NCBI GenBank assembly: GCA_001643675.2
Contig: LSRY02000001.1
Span: 2,044,001 to 2,108,000, forward strand
Reading direction: 5' to 3'
From: Monocercomonoides exilis
Taxonomy: Eukaryota > Preaxostyla > Oxymonadida > Polymastigidae
DNA: 64,000 nucleotides
This document shows positions 1-11,029 of this stretch, in pieces. The notes beneath the pieces are model-generated. The model was not told where the DNA came from. It searched no databases and worked only from the letters and a program-made list of their open reading frames with translations. A program made the position numbers and the translations under genes. The stretch's first letter is position 1. Every line of letters starts with the position of its first letter.

Positions 1-1424
1 CCTATTTTTTGTTGGAAAGAGGTGAAGGGGCAAGTTGAATGTTTGAAAAATTCAGTAATTACTGCTTGCCAGAAGAATATGCGACCAATGAAGTTTAAAT
101 CAAATCAAGATAGATTTCAACGAGAATCTATGCAGTTGTTATCGACAACCTTCATTATTCCAAATATCAAAAAATCTCATCAACAACAACAACTTCTTTT
201 TCTTCTTCATATCCTTCGAACTGCAATGATCTGTTCCTGCCTTCTCGTCCTCACTTATCGCTGGCAGGGATTCAACACAGAAACACTCAAAAATGTATTC
301 TTTCCCTTTCTGTGAAATACTGCTACTCATGTGCAGTAGAAAGCTAAGGTAAATTTTCATCGTCTCCTCATTCTTCTTCTTCTAACAAATCAAATACCAT
401 CTTTTTCATCTTTTTCATCAGTCTGATCTGGAGCAGGACTCCTGTCTGCTTCTTCACTCCAGAGGTGTAGAAGCGAAGCGAAGATGGTAGCAGGTGATGG
501 ATAGTTATTAGCATCTTCATTTGCACGTGCAATTTACCCTTTGGATGCATCTGCGGTGGCTGCGCCATACACGTCGGCAGGAGCGATGGACGACTTCGAG
601 GGGCGGCTGGGGTGTATGAAAATCAAAAGAAGTCGTAACTGAGGGAGCAACAGACGCTTCGAATGATTTGTTGTGGCTCGGCGGGGGGCGCTGCATGTGG
701 GTTCTTTGTGCGTGAGTACAATGTGGCGCTTTCGGCGACACTTTCTGTATCGCTGGTGGTTCAGTTTTCTTCGCTTGCAACTTCAGCTAGATAGAATTCC
801 AGGAGCAAGCAAAGCTTTGCGGTGTTGAACATGACTGAGCTCAAATCTATCAATGAACTGTTTGACCCGTCATTGATGTAGTTGGAGATTGTGCTGCTGG
901 AATCGTGACCGCCACAGTCGAGGCGTGTGATGGTGAAGCAGGATGACTAAGTGATGGGGCAAGGGGTTGCAGCGTGTGAAGTGGGAGAGACAGAGGAGAA
1001 GGTGCTGGAGAATATAAGGCTGAAAGTGGAAGATGTGGTTATGATGACAGGAGTGATTGCTCCGACTAAGATTAAGTGGTGAGAAGACTCGGAGAAATGG
1101 GGAGGAAGAAGAGGAAGAAGAGAAAGTCAATGGACACATGAAGTTTATTTCAAAGGAATATGAAGGACAAGAAGAAAGAAGAAATAATACATGAGGTTTT
1201 GGAGAAATGTACACGGAAGCCGATAGCTTCAGCTTCTCATTAAAAAGTGATATTTTCACAAACATAGTCGAAGCAGATGGAATAGGAAGACAGGGGGAGG
1301 ATGAAAATGAAGAAAAGGAAGGGAGAAATTTCTCATGTATTTTCATTGGAAAAAAAAAGGAGAAAAGACGAGAGTCCGCAAACAATTGTTTTCAGCGTCG
1401 TCTGTTTCTCCTGCATTCCAAAAT
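1..1424. other. Unassigned region with possible decayed coding sequence
   Basis: No gene can be assigned. Bases 517-1130 are clearly GC-richer than the spacers further on, as coding DNA is in this window. On the plus strand a frame starting at the ATG near 831 reads sensibly (MTELKSINELFDPS) but meets stops at about 879, 906 and 948. On the minus strand 517-780 is open and Pro/Ser-rich. Either could be the wreck of a larger gene; no domain is recognisable. Confidence 0.3.
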
Positions 1425-2639
1425 CTATTTGATTCTGTTGTTGATCCGCATTGCTGAATGGAGATTGGGAAATGTCATTTCAGTAAAAATTCCAGCTCCT
1501 CCGCGTGTTGACGAATTTGTCAATTTGTTGTTTATTAATTGACAATCATCAATCAAAAAATGATTTGGCTTCACTTGAGGAGGCCAATTGAATGTTAGAG
1601 CACCAGCAGAATCACCACCCGAGTTTGCAATACACTTGCATTTGGTGAACAAAAATTGACAAGTTGAAGTCATATTATTGAGCCAGAAATACAAACCAGT
1701 TCCACACCAGTATGTTATTGAACAACTTTCAACTCTATTTTCTGCGAACATCCAAATTGAATTTGACTGTGGGTATCTGATGCAAGCAGCTCCTCCGTGT
1801 TCAGACGAGCAACTTGTAATATTGGATTTTGTGATGTTGACATTTAACAGATACCTGCAGTATATCGCACCGCCATCACATCCACTTCCTGAGCAACTGC
1901 AATTTTCAAAAGAACAAGAAGTGATTGTGAGATTTGCGTTTGTGCACTCGATACAAAGTGCACCTCCACGACTTGATTCACTTTTTGAATCATTCCATTC
2001 GCACCATTCAAATTTATGGCTGTTAGCATCAAAGGAATCCAGTCTTCCAAGTTTCACTCTTTGGGTTTCATTTCCAATGTGTTCAACAGCAGCATTTGGT
2101 AAAGATCGTGTTTGGTGGAGAAAAGAGGCATTGAAGGCAGAGAGAGAAGTGGATGGGTTGTTAAGGTTGGGGAGGATGGCACCATCAATGGGATTGTGGG
2201 TGTAGAGGAAGATGGTTGAGTGGATGGAGAGGGATGAGTGAAGGGAGAAGGAGGGGATTGAATTGGCATTGGTGTTTGTGGATGAAGAGAGAGAAGAGGA
2301 AGAGATGGTTGAGGTGAAAGGATTGAGTGAGTGTGAAGAAAGTGATGGAAGAGATGAATGGGATTGGAGAGAGGAGATGTTTGAGAAGAGGGTGTTTGAG
2401 AGATGGAGATTGAGGTGGATTTGGAGGTGGGGATGGGATTGGTGATGGTCATGGAGAGGGGAAGGGGAAGTGGAAATCAAAGGGGAAGGTGAAGAAAAAA
2501 AAGATGATGAGGATGAAGATAAGAAAGATGAAGGAGAACAGGAAAGGGATGGAGATGGAGAAGGGGAAGGGGAAGAGAGGGAAGAAAGAGAAAGAGGAAT
2601 GGGAGATGGAGAAGGAGGCAGGGATTGGGGAGTGGGCAT
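1425..2639 (-). CDS. Truncated beta-helix surface protein, possible pseudogene
   Basis: A 404-codon frame. Residues 1-150 are almost pure Ser/Pro/Leu/His low complexity. From about residue 155 it clearly matches the N-terminal part of the 3069-residue receptor at 40.2 kb: LNNPSTSL against LNNPFASL, FEWCEWN against FIWCEWN, then SRGGALCI, CDGGAIYC and HGGAAC against the same Gly-Gly-Ala turns of a right-handed beta-helix. The match ends just before an in-frame TAG. The serial modules, membrane segment and kinase-like tail of the full-length relatives are all absent, and no convincing signal peptide is visible. It is most likely a 5' fragment left by rearrangement; a short secreted paralogue is the alternative. 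Confidence 0.55.
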   Translation of the reverse strand: MPTPQSLPPSPSPIPLSLSSLSSPSPSPSPSLSCSPSSFLSSSSSSFFSSPSPLISTSPSPLHDHHQSHPHLQIHLNLHLSNTLFSNISSLQSHSSLPSLSSHSLNPFTSTISSSSLSSSTNTNANSIPSFSLHSSLSIHSTIFLYTHNPIDGAILPNLNNPSTSLSAFNASFLHQTRSLPNAAVEHIGNETQRVKLGRLDSFDANSHKFEWCEWNDSKSESSRGGALCIECTNANLTITSCSFENCSCSGSGCDGGAIYCRYLLNVNITKSNITSCSSEHGGAACIRYPQSNSIWMFAENRVESCSITYWCGTGLYFWLNNMTSTCQFLFTKCKCIANSGGDSAGALTFNWPPQVKPNHFLIDDCQLINNKLTNSSTRGGAGIFTEMTFPNLHSAMRINNRIK

Positions 2640-2885
2640 GTGAGAGGAGATTGTTTGGGGCGGAGAAGAGGGGGAAGGAGAGGAAGAAGAAAAAAGAATA
2701 TCAAGTTTGTCAGCTTCAACGCTTCATTTCGTACACTTTTGCAGTTATTTGTGTTTTATAAAATGAAACTGTTCGGAGCATTTCACTTTTTCTCTCAACA
2801 TTTTTATCCAAATAAAAATTGTTTCATCTGTGTTTTTTCCAAAATGAACATACAAATATTAACGAAATAAACTTTAACTCTCGGA

Positions 2886-2913
2886 TTTTTTCTTTTTCTT
2901 TTTCTTTTTTTTT

Positions 2914-2947
<34 letters not shown>
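2886..2947. repeat. Poly-T tract with scattered C
   Basis: About 60 bases of almost pure T broken by a few C residues, just upstream of the minus-strand truncated beta-helix gene. The stretch from here to the MITE at 3067 is AT-rich and holds nothing else recognisable. Confidence 0.8.
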
Positions 2948-2948
<1 letters not shown>

Positions 2949-3066
2949 TCTTTGAAGCTCATTTTGTTGGAATTTGGTCATATTTCCAATAAAAAACAAA
3001 AAGATTAAAATTATTGTAATAATTGGGTTATAAATACTTCAAGAAACAACACCAAATGAGCCAGTT

Positions 3067-3307
3067 GGGTGATTCTTTTTGAAAAGTCACTAATGTTTAA
3101 TTTTCAAATAAATCAAAATTTTCATATTTCAATCAATTTTTTGTTAACATAAACCAAACTGCATGAATAAGGAATCTATTTTTGGATGATGCTATTTTTA
3201 TTCATTCCAAAGAAGATTCGTGAGCAGAAACAGAAATATCAGCAAAATATGAAATTTTTGGTTTTCCTGAAAATTGAACATTTGCGACTTTTCAAAAAGA
3301 ATTACCC
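3067..3307. mobile_element. MITE copy 1, about 241 bp, long terminal inverted repeats
   Basis: The left end (GGGTGATTCTTTTTGAAAAG) and the reverse complement of the right end (GGGTAATTCTTTTTGAAAAG) pair over roughly 60 bases with few mismatches. The element is non-coding and flanked on both sides by AGTT, a likely 4-bp target-site duplication. Related copies lie at 9102, 19819 and 50220. It was presumably moved in trans by a transposase encoded elsewhere. Confidence 0.82.
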
Positions 3308-3673
3308 AGTTAGTAATTTTGAAAGATGAAATACAATTTTTCATAACTTTTTCCGGATGGATTTTAGCGTTAATTTGAATAAACGTGCTAAATTTAAAAT
3401 ATACCAACTTCATTTAAAATAAACTAACTTTATTTGAATTAAATGTGTTTATTTGAATTGAAGAAGTTTATTCAAATTTCATCTATTATTTGAATTTAAC
3501 ATTTCATTTAGCTATTCTTTTTGTATTTTTTTTATATGTATGTGTGAGTGAAATCTGTTTCAATAGAAAAGTTCATAATTCAGAATTTTCAACTGGTATC
3601 GAAGTTATTCACAGTTTAATTAAAATAACAGCAACTAAAGAAAGAAAGAATGTAAGAAAGACATATATATATA

Positions 3674-3691
3674 TATATGGGGCGAAATTTT
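3674..3691. repeat. 18-bp motif shared in inverted orientation with 17949-17966
   Basis: TATATGGGGCGAAATTTT here is the exact reverse complement of the bases at 17949-17966. In the same orientation both have GGAACAAAA some 20-30 bases further out. Two copies with extended similarity suggest ends of one repeat family, but no complete element could be delimited. Confidence 0.4.
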
Positions 3692-3779
3692 CTTTTTCCA
3701 AATTTTGTTCCACCCGTAATTTTAGACAAAAATTTCAACAAAAAATTAAATAATTCACTGAATATTTTTTAAACTTCAA

Positions 3780-4660
3780 TTTTTATAAAAAAATAATAAT
3801 AATAAACATTTATTTACCTGGGAAACTGATTCTGGACCCAAGTCCTGCATGTTACTCTATCATTAAGAAATTATAAAGCAACAGGATTGAATCAGTCTAG
3901 TCCTCAACCGAATAAAATTCGGTTTCATTGGATAAGCATAAACAAATATTTATTATTTCAAAGTCAATTAAACTTTTATTTTTTATTAATTAATTAGTTT
4001 GTTAAATTAAAAAAATAAATAAAAAATAAAAAATAATTAATAAAATTGAAATCAAATTCAAAATAATTTTTCAGTTTGTTTATTTCATTAATTATTATCA
4101 ATCACTTTCAATAGTCTTAAAAAAAAATAAAAAATAAAAATATATAAAAAAAATTAAAAAAAAAAAAAAAAAAAAAAACATACCTTCATATCTATTTTTT
4201 CAAATTATTCAGTGAAAAATTTGCAAAAAAAATATTTTAATTTGAAAAAGAATTATCAATAGAATCGTAAAAAGAATAATTATCAGAAAATGAATCAGAA
4301 AATGTATTTTCAGAATTTAAATTGCACACCTGTGACATACCTGTTTTACTTGTCAAGCTGTTTGAATCTGAAGAATTATTCGAATTATTAAAAAAATTAT
4401 TATTCAAATTTAAAAAATCTTTTTTTTATGTAAATTTTTAAAATTTCATTCTATTTTCAATAACTTTCTTCACGCCTTTTCCGAATTTTCCTTTTTCAGA
4501 AATAAAAATGTCATTTTTTTTATTATCGTTTCTTTCAAAAACTTTTCCTTTTTTTTGTTTCTAATTTTTTCATAATTTTATATTATATTTAAAACATACC
4601 TGGGCTATTTTCGCAGCTGATTAATGAAACGAGAAGTTTCCCTGTATCTTTTCTAAAAAA
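3780..4660 (-). pseudogene. AT-rich multi-exon element remnant, related to 7555-10835
   Basis: On the minus strand several GTATGT-type splice donors follow short possible exons. One at about 4600-4652 ends SLISCENSP and resembles the CSCENSR segment near 10160 in the element to the right. Another, at about 4200-4410, encodes an Asn/Ser-rich stretch with NLNSENTFSDSFSDN, close to NTNSENSSFFISDSF near 7700. The two remnants therefore look like copies of one mobile-element family. No continuous gene can be assembled. The rest of the interval is AT-rich and includes a poly-A tract near 4150-4178. Confidence 0.35.
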
Positions 4661-4728
4661 ACAAATTATTTTTCATTCCTTTTATTTTCATTTCATTCCA
4701 ATTTTTTCTTAAAATTCTATGTGACTAA

Positions 4729-4856
4729 ATAAATAAATTATTAATTAATTAATTAATTAATTAATTAATTTATTTATTAATTAATTAAATAATTAAATAA
4801 TTAAATAATAAAATATATAAATTAATAAATAAATAAATTAATAGATAAATTGTGAA
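4729..4856. repeat. AATT/AAAT simple repeat
   Basis: A tandem TTAA run grading into AAT-rich repeats. The flanking 4861-5680 is more than 75 percent A+T by eye and contains no gene I can support. Confidence 0.8.
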
Positions 4857-5679
4857 ATAAAAAAATATTTCAAAATATTTTATTTATTTCAAGATTCCCC
4901 AGTAATTTTAAATAAAAGACAGTGTTTTTAAGAAAAACTAGTTTTTTTCGATTGTGACCTGAAAGTCTAACATTTATCAAAAATACATTTTTTACATGTT
5001 GAAGCCAAAAACACATCAACATTAAATATTATGTTATGTTTTTTATAAATAAAGCTTTTTTTAGATAGTTTTAACAAATTTTTGATCATTTTCCTTCAAA
5101 TGTGACAACAAATTATTTTGTAAAAATAATGAATTTTATAATAAACACAAATGTTCACTGAGCATTTGCGTCCATCTATAAGATAGGTTTCACTTATATC
5201 TGTTGAGTTTCGCTTTTTTGGTATTTTGAACTTACTGTATTTTATTGAAACAATGTAATAATCAAAAACAATTGGTTCACACAAAATCGACAAATAATAT
5301 TTAACAATATTATTTAAATACTTTTCAAATTTTGAAAATTTCGTATTGAAGAATATTCATTTATGTAAATGATCAAATCATTTTCAAGGTTTCTCGACAC
5401 ATATGGATTGAAAACAAAAATGCAATTAATACCGGTTTGAAAGCATTCATTTTTGTCTATTTTAATTATTTTTAACCTATTTTATTTTCTATTTAAAAAG
5501 CTTTTTTGCATAAAGTTTGAATAACTTTTTATCAGCACTTTCTGATTGACATCCATTGCTAAAATGCTGGAAAGAAACGACACAAATTAGGTCACGAGTA
5601 TGCAGTTGCTGTTGTGTATGATTTCTTGATATTCGGATATTTTTTATTATTTTGAATAGATTTATTTTTCTGGTTTGTT

Positions 5680-6720
5680 AGATTGAAATGAAGAGAAAAG
5701 AAGTAGATAACATTTGAAAAGAATTCAATAAACGATGAAATGAATAAAGAAGAATAGAAATCTATTATAGGATGAAATGTTCGATGTTCATGAAATGAAA
5801 AGAAATAAGAAAAAGAAGGGAGAGCAAGTGAGTGATCCATGTCAATGCAATGTTTCTATTAGTCGCAACTCTGCGCTGGATTCACTTGAATTACGTGCTC
5901 GGTGCCATCTGTTTAATGTTTTGAACAAAATGGAAAGCAAAGAAGAAAGAAAATGGTAATTATCTTGATGGAATTGAAAAATATAAGAAATACAGTGTGA
6001 CAATTTTTCTTTCATTTTTGACATTTTCAAATATCATTCTCATTTTTTGATAAGGGATTTGAAAAAGATCAAACACAGATAACGTCAAAGAGATTTTCAA
6101 GAATAATCAGGTACATTTCAACCTCACTCATCTTGCCTATCAATTGGTTTGGGCGTTTTTTTTTAGTTGATTTTTTGAAAAAAGGAGTTTGGAAGATGTC
6201 AACGTGAATGAGTAGAGTTTTGAAAGAGAAGCAAAAAGAGAACTGGAATATCTGATGAAATGTGTGTATCGGAAGAGAGAAATAAAAAAGAGAGAAAAGC
6301 AAAAGTATTGCTTGTGTTGGAAGATTGCCCCATCAATTTTTGATTTATTTCGATGTTGTTGATTGTGAAACGAAGCATTTACTGGGCTTATTGGAGATAT
6401 TTCTCGTTTGAATCGAGCAAGGAAAGATAATTGTTGAGAAACATGTGATGAATGCATTGAAACATTAGGTATTTCATTTCATCGCTCAGATGCGCAGATT
6501 GAGGATTCGCTAAAAAGTGGAGCAATTGATGTTAATTTGGAGGAAGTATTTGAATCCAGTGAGAGAGACATCATGATTGATGGTAACTTCCTTTCAAAGA
6601 AATATGAGAAAGATTGAAAGAAAAGACGGAAAATGAATAGGAGGAAGTGAAGCTGAAAGAGATACGATGAAATCTATATGAAGAGATAGAAGAAGAACTT
6701 TTCGAAGATTTCATATATGG
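5680..6720 (+). pseudogene. Decayed copy of the LFSELE gene family
   Basis: Collinear remnants of the protein encoded at 62106-63418. Near 5838 DPCQC...ARC...LNK aligns without gaps to DLCECY...VRC...LNK. Near 6100-6160 KEIF...FNLTHLAYQLVW aligns to KEIV...HNLTRLAYQSAW. Near 6190-6270 RSLEDVNVNE...REAKRELEYLMKCV aligns to KSLEDEIVNE...RETRRELEELSKCV. The frame is broken by many stops (for example the TAG after VNVNE) and several shifts, so it is long dead. It is the most decayed of three copies in the window and carries no sign of a specific function. Confidence 0.7.
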
Positions 6721-7554
6721 ATTGTGTTATGTTTAGATAAGAAGAAGATGAAATTAATATTTTTTTCAAAAATCATTGAGAACATTTATTTGTTTTTTGC
6801 TTTTCAGATTTTATTGATATTTCATGCTTTTGTATTTTTCCTTTTCTCGCTTCACAATCACTTCTTCTTTCGACAAATTAAATTCTTCAAATTTTGCATG
6901 TCATAATCATCTATTCAAATTTTTGAAAACGACATGATATGAAATTTCTGAATTTAATATCAGAACTTCTAATCTGTCGTCATTTTGTTCAGAATAGAAT
7001 AAAATTTTTTTGTTAAGATACCATAACTATCTGATCAAAGATAAAAACAACAACATTTTTCTTTAATTTCAATGAGTAATTGTCTAATTATTGTTTTTTT
7101 TCTCAATATTCATTTTTTTCAAAAAAAAGAAAAAAAGAAAACAATTTTTGAGAGAAAATTATTGGAAAATCTTGAGAATTCACAAAAAACAGTATTTTTT
7201 ATTGAAGTTGCTGATTCAATTTTTACCAACAAATGATATTATTATCAAACAATCGTTATTTTAATAAATGCCTATGAATAATTTGATTTTTTAATTTCAA
7301 AATTACATTTAAAGACTCAATTTCGTCAAGACTCAAAAAATGTGTTTTTTAAAAATCTTTCCATTAAAAATGAAAAAATGCAATTCAGAACATGGTTGCA
7401 ACCATTTTTCTATCAAAAATATTTCTAAACAATGATTTTCAAAAACGTCCAGTAGATTTAAGTTTTTCTCGATCATTTCAAAATAACTGGGTTAATTTAA
7501 AATTCGTAGCTGAAACTTGAAATAACACAAACAATTTGAAATGATCAATTTATT
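6721..7554. other. AT-rich spacer
   Basis: No gene, repeat family or inverted repeat is recognisable. Short open frames here are Phe/Ile/Lys-rich translations of AT-rich DNA. Confidence 0.5.
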
Positions 7555-8225
7555 TCACATTTTATCTAATATATAAATTAATTCAAACCTTAAAAAATAA
7601 TGCTTCGTGGCATTATTCTTTTTCACCTGATTTTGAAAAGAAGAAGAAAAAATATTAGAAGAATAATTAAAGTTACTATTAAAAGAATCAGAAATGAAAA
7701 AAGATGAATTTTCAGAATTTGTGTTAAATAAATAAGAATTACAATTATAACAAAAAAAATCAATTAAATCAAAAATATTATTCAAAACTCTATTGACAAG
7801 TTTATTATTAATAAAATTTGTTAAAAAACCAAACTCACTATCACATTCATTTTTTCCGTGATGTTCAGCAAAAAATGAAAGTGAACAATGTTTATTTTTA
7901 AACAAAAAAGAATTGGGAGAAAATTATGAATGAAAAATTTGAGAATTACGAAAATGCGGCCCATTGTCTCAAAAAAAGTTAAAAGAATTAACATAAAAAA
8001 ATATCAAATTGCAGTAGTTGTTTTAAACATTCACAGACAAAACGATAATCATGAGATAAAATTTCAGAAAAATAATTAAAACAACACTTTTTTTAAAATA
8101 CGAAAATTATCTACGTCAAAAACCACAAAACACAAATGAGAAATTTGTTTCTTATTAAATAATGATTTTCCAGTCTCATTATTAGAAATTGGTAAACACC
8201 AATTTTCTTTAAAATCCATCAAAAT
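7555..8225 (-). pseudogene. Decayed DDE-type transposase-like fragment with DNGPHF and HGK motifs
   Basis: One minus-strand frame reads DNGPHFRNS, then FFAEHHGKNECDSEFG and an Asn/Ser-rich tail ending at 7555. The pairing of an acidic Asp-X-Gly-Pro-His-Phe block with an HGK-X-X-X-Asp block about 35 residues later resembles the catalytic core of some eukaryotic DNA-transposon enzymes. I cannot name the superfamily. The frame has a TGA directly before DNG, a TAA after FHS, and more stops upstream, so it is not translatable as it stands. Upstream, about 8120-8225, a possible beginning reads MDFKENWCLPISN. Confidence 0.4.
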
Positions 8226-8379
8226 AATAACTTCAATTTTTTTTAATTTTCTTTCTTCTCATTTAAGAAGTTTCTTTGATGTTGGGCCATTTTTCGATAA
8301 TAAATTATTTAATTCAATTCATCATTTTCTGTTTGGCCCAATTTTCCTCCTTTTCTTTCTATTTCAATCTTTTTCTTTT

Positions 8380-9099
8380 CTAAAAGATTCCCTCTCTCAC
8401 AAATCTCACACAAATCTGTCCTTTTCTTTGATTTTTAAAATTTCTTGTTTTTTTGCAGAATGTTGAATAAGACATTTTTAAATTAATTTCTTTTTTCATT
8501 ACAAAAAATAAATCTTTATTTGTTTTTTCAATTAATCTTTTTTCATTTGGAGAAAAAACTCCAAAGCCTTTTCTTTTTCTTTTCATATTTTTCAAATAAC
8601 ATATATTATTTTCTAAATTTCCATCAACATGTCCACCATCACTCCCTCTATCCAACCCTCCCTCCATCACAATTTCTCCATCATTCCACTCTCCTTCAAC
8701 TCCATCTTTTCCTCCATCCAACTCTTCTTCCATTTTAATTCCTTCTCCATTATTCAACTCTTCTTCCATTTCAATTCCTTCTCCATAATTCAATTCTTTT
8801 TCTATTACGACTCCAGCTCCAATCCCGCAAGCATCCATCACACCTCCAGCTCCAAGCCCACAATCATCCCTCAAACCTCCAGCTCCAAACACGTCTGCCC
8901 AGCTCGCTGCACCAAATCCATCTAAACCTGCCCCGCTCGCAGCTTTACAACTATCAGCACCACCTTCGCTAGCAGCTTCACAGCTTGTTGCATCGAACCC
9001 GTCGAAGGAAAAATTGTGAATGTTAATATTACAAAAGGTTATATTTGAATAAAAATTTTGGAAAGAAAATTCATAACTCAAAAGGCTATTGTTAAACAA
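8380..9099 (-). pseudogene. Acidic repeat-containing frame, probable part of the same AT-rich element
   Basis: A 239-codon frame. The first half is Gly/Ala/Asp-rich with a two-fold 12-residue repeat (LNYGEGIEMEEE, LNNGEGIKMEEE). The second half is basic and ends in STFCKKTRNFKNQRKG followed by CVRF, the sort of Cys-containing segment that precedes the HGK region in such elements. It lies upstream of the DNGPHF fragment on the same strand, and the MITE at 9102 abuts its 5' end. I infer it is a piece of one element running from about 10.8 to 7.5 kb. Function unknown. Confidence 0.35.
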
Positions 9100-9101
9100 A
9101 T

Positions 9102-9341
9102 GGGTAATTATTTTAGAAAAGTCGCAAATGTTAAATTTTCAAATAAATCAAAACTTTCATAATTTGTTCAAATTTTTGTTAACGTACTCCAAACTTCACT
9201 AAAATTGAATCTATTTCTGAATAATGCTATTTCACACATTCTGAAGAAGATTAGTGAGTGGAAACAGAAATTTGAGAAAAATATGAATATTAAGATTTTT
9301 TTGAAAATTAAACATTTGCGACTTTTCAAAAATAATTACCC
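9102..9341. mobile_element. MITE copy 2, 240 bp, terminal inverted repeats
   Basis: The left end GGGTAATTATTTTAGAAAAG pairs with the right end, and the arms match copy 1 closely, including CAAATGTTNAATTTTCA. The flanks read AAAT on both sides, a probable 4-bp target-site duplication. It sits between two minus-strand coding-like blocks (8380-9099 and 9346-9670), so it seems to have landed inside a decaying element. Confidence 0.85.
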
Positions 9342-9345
9342 AAAT

Positions 9346-9670
9346 CTGATTTTTTGTAATTATCTTCAAAATGGGTATATTTTTTATAATCATTTGTTTC
9401 TTTAAGACTATATTTATTTCTTTTTTTATTTTCATATTCATCATTATATTTATATTCTTCATTTTTCTTATTTTTTTCAATATTTTCTTTTTTATCTTTT
9501 CTATTTTTTCTTTTATTCTTTTCTTTTTTATTGTTAAAATCATTTATGATAATATTTGTTTTTATTTTGTTCAACATTCCAACGCTCCCCTCAGTGCTCA
9601 GCGACGCAGCCCCAACGCTCCCCCCAGCATTCAATGTTGCAGCCTTGGAGCTCTCATTGATAAAATTTGA
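9346..9670 (-). pseudogene. Lys/Asn-rich coding-like block upstream of the MITE
   Basis: On the minus strand this begins with a short Ala/Gly/Ser segment repeating GSVGAASLSTEGSVG and continues as a long Lys/Asn/Glu-rich stretch. It may be the upstream continuation of the frame interrupted by the MITE. The composition is extreme and no domain is visible. The following 9670-10140 is T-rich on the plus strand with no supported gene. Confidence 0.25.
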
Positions 9671-10149
9671 TGGTGTTGTGTTATGTTTTGATTTGAGTGA
9701 GTTGGAAATTTCATATTTGCTTTTTTGGATTCAATGATTTAAAAAAATATTTGTTACGCTTTTTTTGTGATTATATTATTATTAATTAATTTTTCTTTTA
9801 ATCGTTTATTTTCTTTTTTATTTTTATTATTATTTTCTTTTATTATCTTTTCATCTTTTGATATTATCACTTCATTCTTTTTTTAGTTTCTTTTTTTTTA
9901 TTGTTTGTTTTTTCTTTCAATTTTTTCATTTCTTTTTGTTTTTTTATTTTCTGTATTTTCTTTTTCAAATTCTTCTTTTTTATTTTTTTCATAACATACA
10001 GTATTGCTTAATCGCTTTTCAATATCTTCTGGCTTTTTTTCATTTGTAGCGAAATCTGAAATTTAATAAATTAATTCAACATCAGTAATTAAGAAAAATT
10101 TTAAAAACAAAAAACTTTATAAAAAAAAATTAAACAATAATCAAACTTG

Positions 10150-10835
10150 TTTTTTTTTCTTCTCGAGTTTTCGCAGCTGCAAGAACTATGGTTTAAAAGC
10201 CAGCGTTCAGCAGTTCGAAACTCTTTTTCATCTAAAAAAATATATCATTCAATAAAACACATTTTTTTTATTATAAACAAAATAATAATCAAAATTATTA
10301 ATGATAAAAAAATTAATATTATAAATTAAAATAAAAAAAACTTCTAATTGAAAGAACATCTTTATCACTGCTTGATGAAGCTGTAGGTGCTGGGGCTTTG
10401 TTTTTCTCCCGTGAATAGTAATATTCTACGGGAGAAATGCCCCAGCCTTCTTGATTCAATTCTTGAATTGAAAACAAGGAAGAAGCACAACAAAGAAGCT
10501 GAACCCGAAGGTTCAAGGGGCTTCTTTTACACACTTCACCGATATTTGATAGAAATTTTGAAGTTTTCTCTTTTCACGAATAATAATAATAATAATCATA
10601 ACATAAAAATAAAATTTATTTGCTTAATGTTTAAATGATAATAAAAATATAAAAGCAAACCTTCAAAGCCGGTCTGGATTGCCTCTTGGAAAGGCTTTCC
10701 TTTTTTGTTGTGAAAAATAAAATAAAGGAAACACCCCACGGTATCAGACGGCGCAGTAGCCTCCAAAGCTTCAAAAACCTTATCGGCTTTGCGAGTTTTG
10801 CTTGCACGAGGCAAGTCAAAAAAGTTTCCAATCAT
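10150..10835 (-). CDS. Three-exon fragment, probable 5' part of the AT-rich mobile element
   Basis: Three coding blocks join in frame on the minus strand: 10835-10661 (starts MIGNFFDLP, ends IQTGFE), 10569-10342 (KTSKFLSNIGEVCKRSP ... SSSSDKDVLSIR) and 10231 to about 10150 (EKEFRTAERWLLNHSS CSCENSR). The junctions use GT donors and AG acceptors; the acceptor of the last exon follows seven T, while that of the middle exon lacks a pyrimidine tract and is doubtful. The first block also has CAATAG just before it and may itself be an internal exon. The CSCENS segment recurs in the 3780-4660 remnant, so I infer a mobile-element protein. Its enzymatic role is not visible here. Confidence 0.4.
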
Positions 10836-11029
10836 CAAACTATTGATAGGAAAAAATTATGGAAAACAAAATAATTAATGTGAATTACAAAATAAATACA
10901 ATGAAAATAAACACACTTTTGATTTGTGAATCATTTGTATTTCCTTTTTATTTTCTTCCTTTTTTTTCGATAATGTTTGAATATCATCATGTATAAGCAA
11001 TTGGACACGTAAATCAATTCACCTCAATT

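Noticed and set aside
1425-2639. Bacterial origin of the beta-helix genes by recent transfer
   Set aside because: The Gly-Gly-Ala turns resemble bacterial polymorphic membrane proteins, but the introns, base composition, membrane span and kinase-like tail in the related genes are eukaryotic; fold convergence or ancient origin is enough.
9858-10049. Hydrophobic Phe/Leu frame resembling a membrane protein
   Set aside because: It is the translation of T-rich DNA; composition alone explains it. The same applies to 59777-60179 and 49508-49977.
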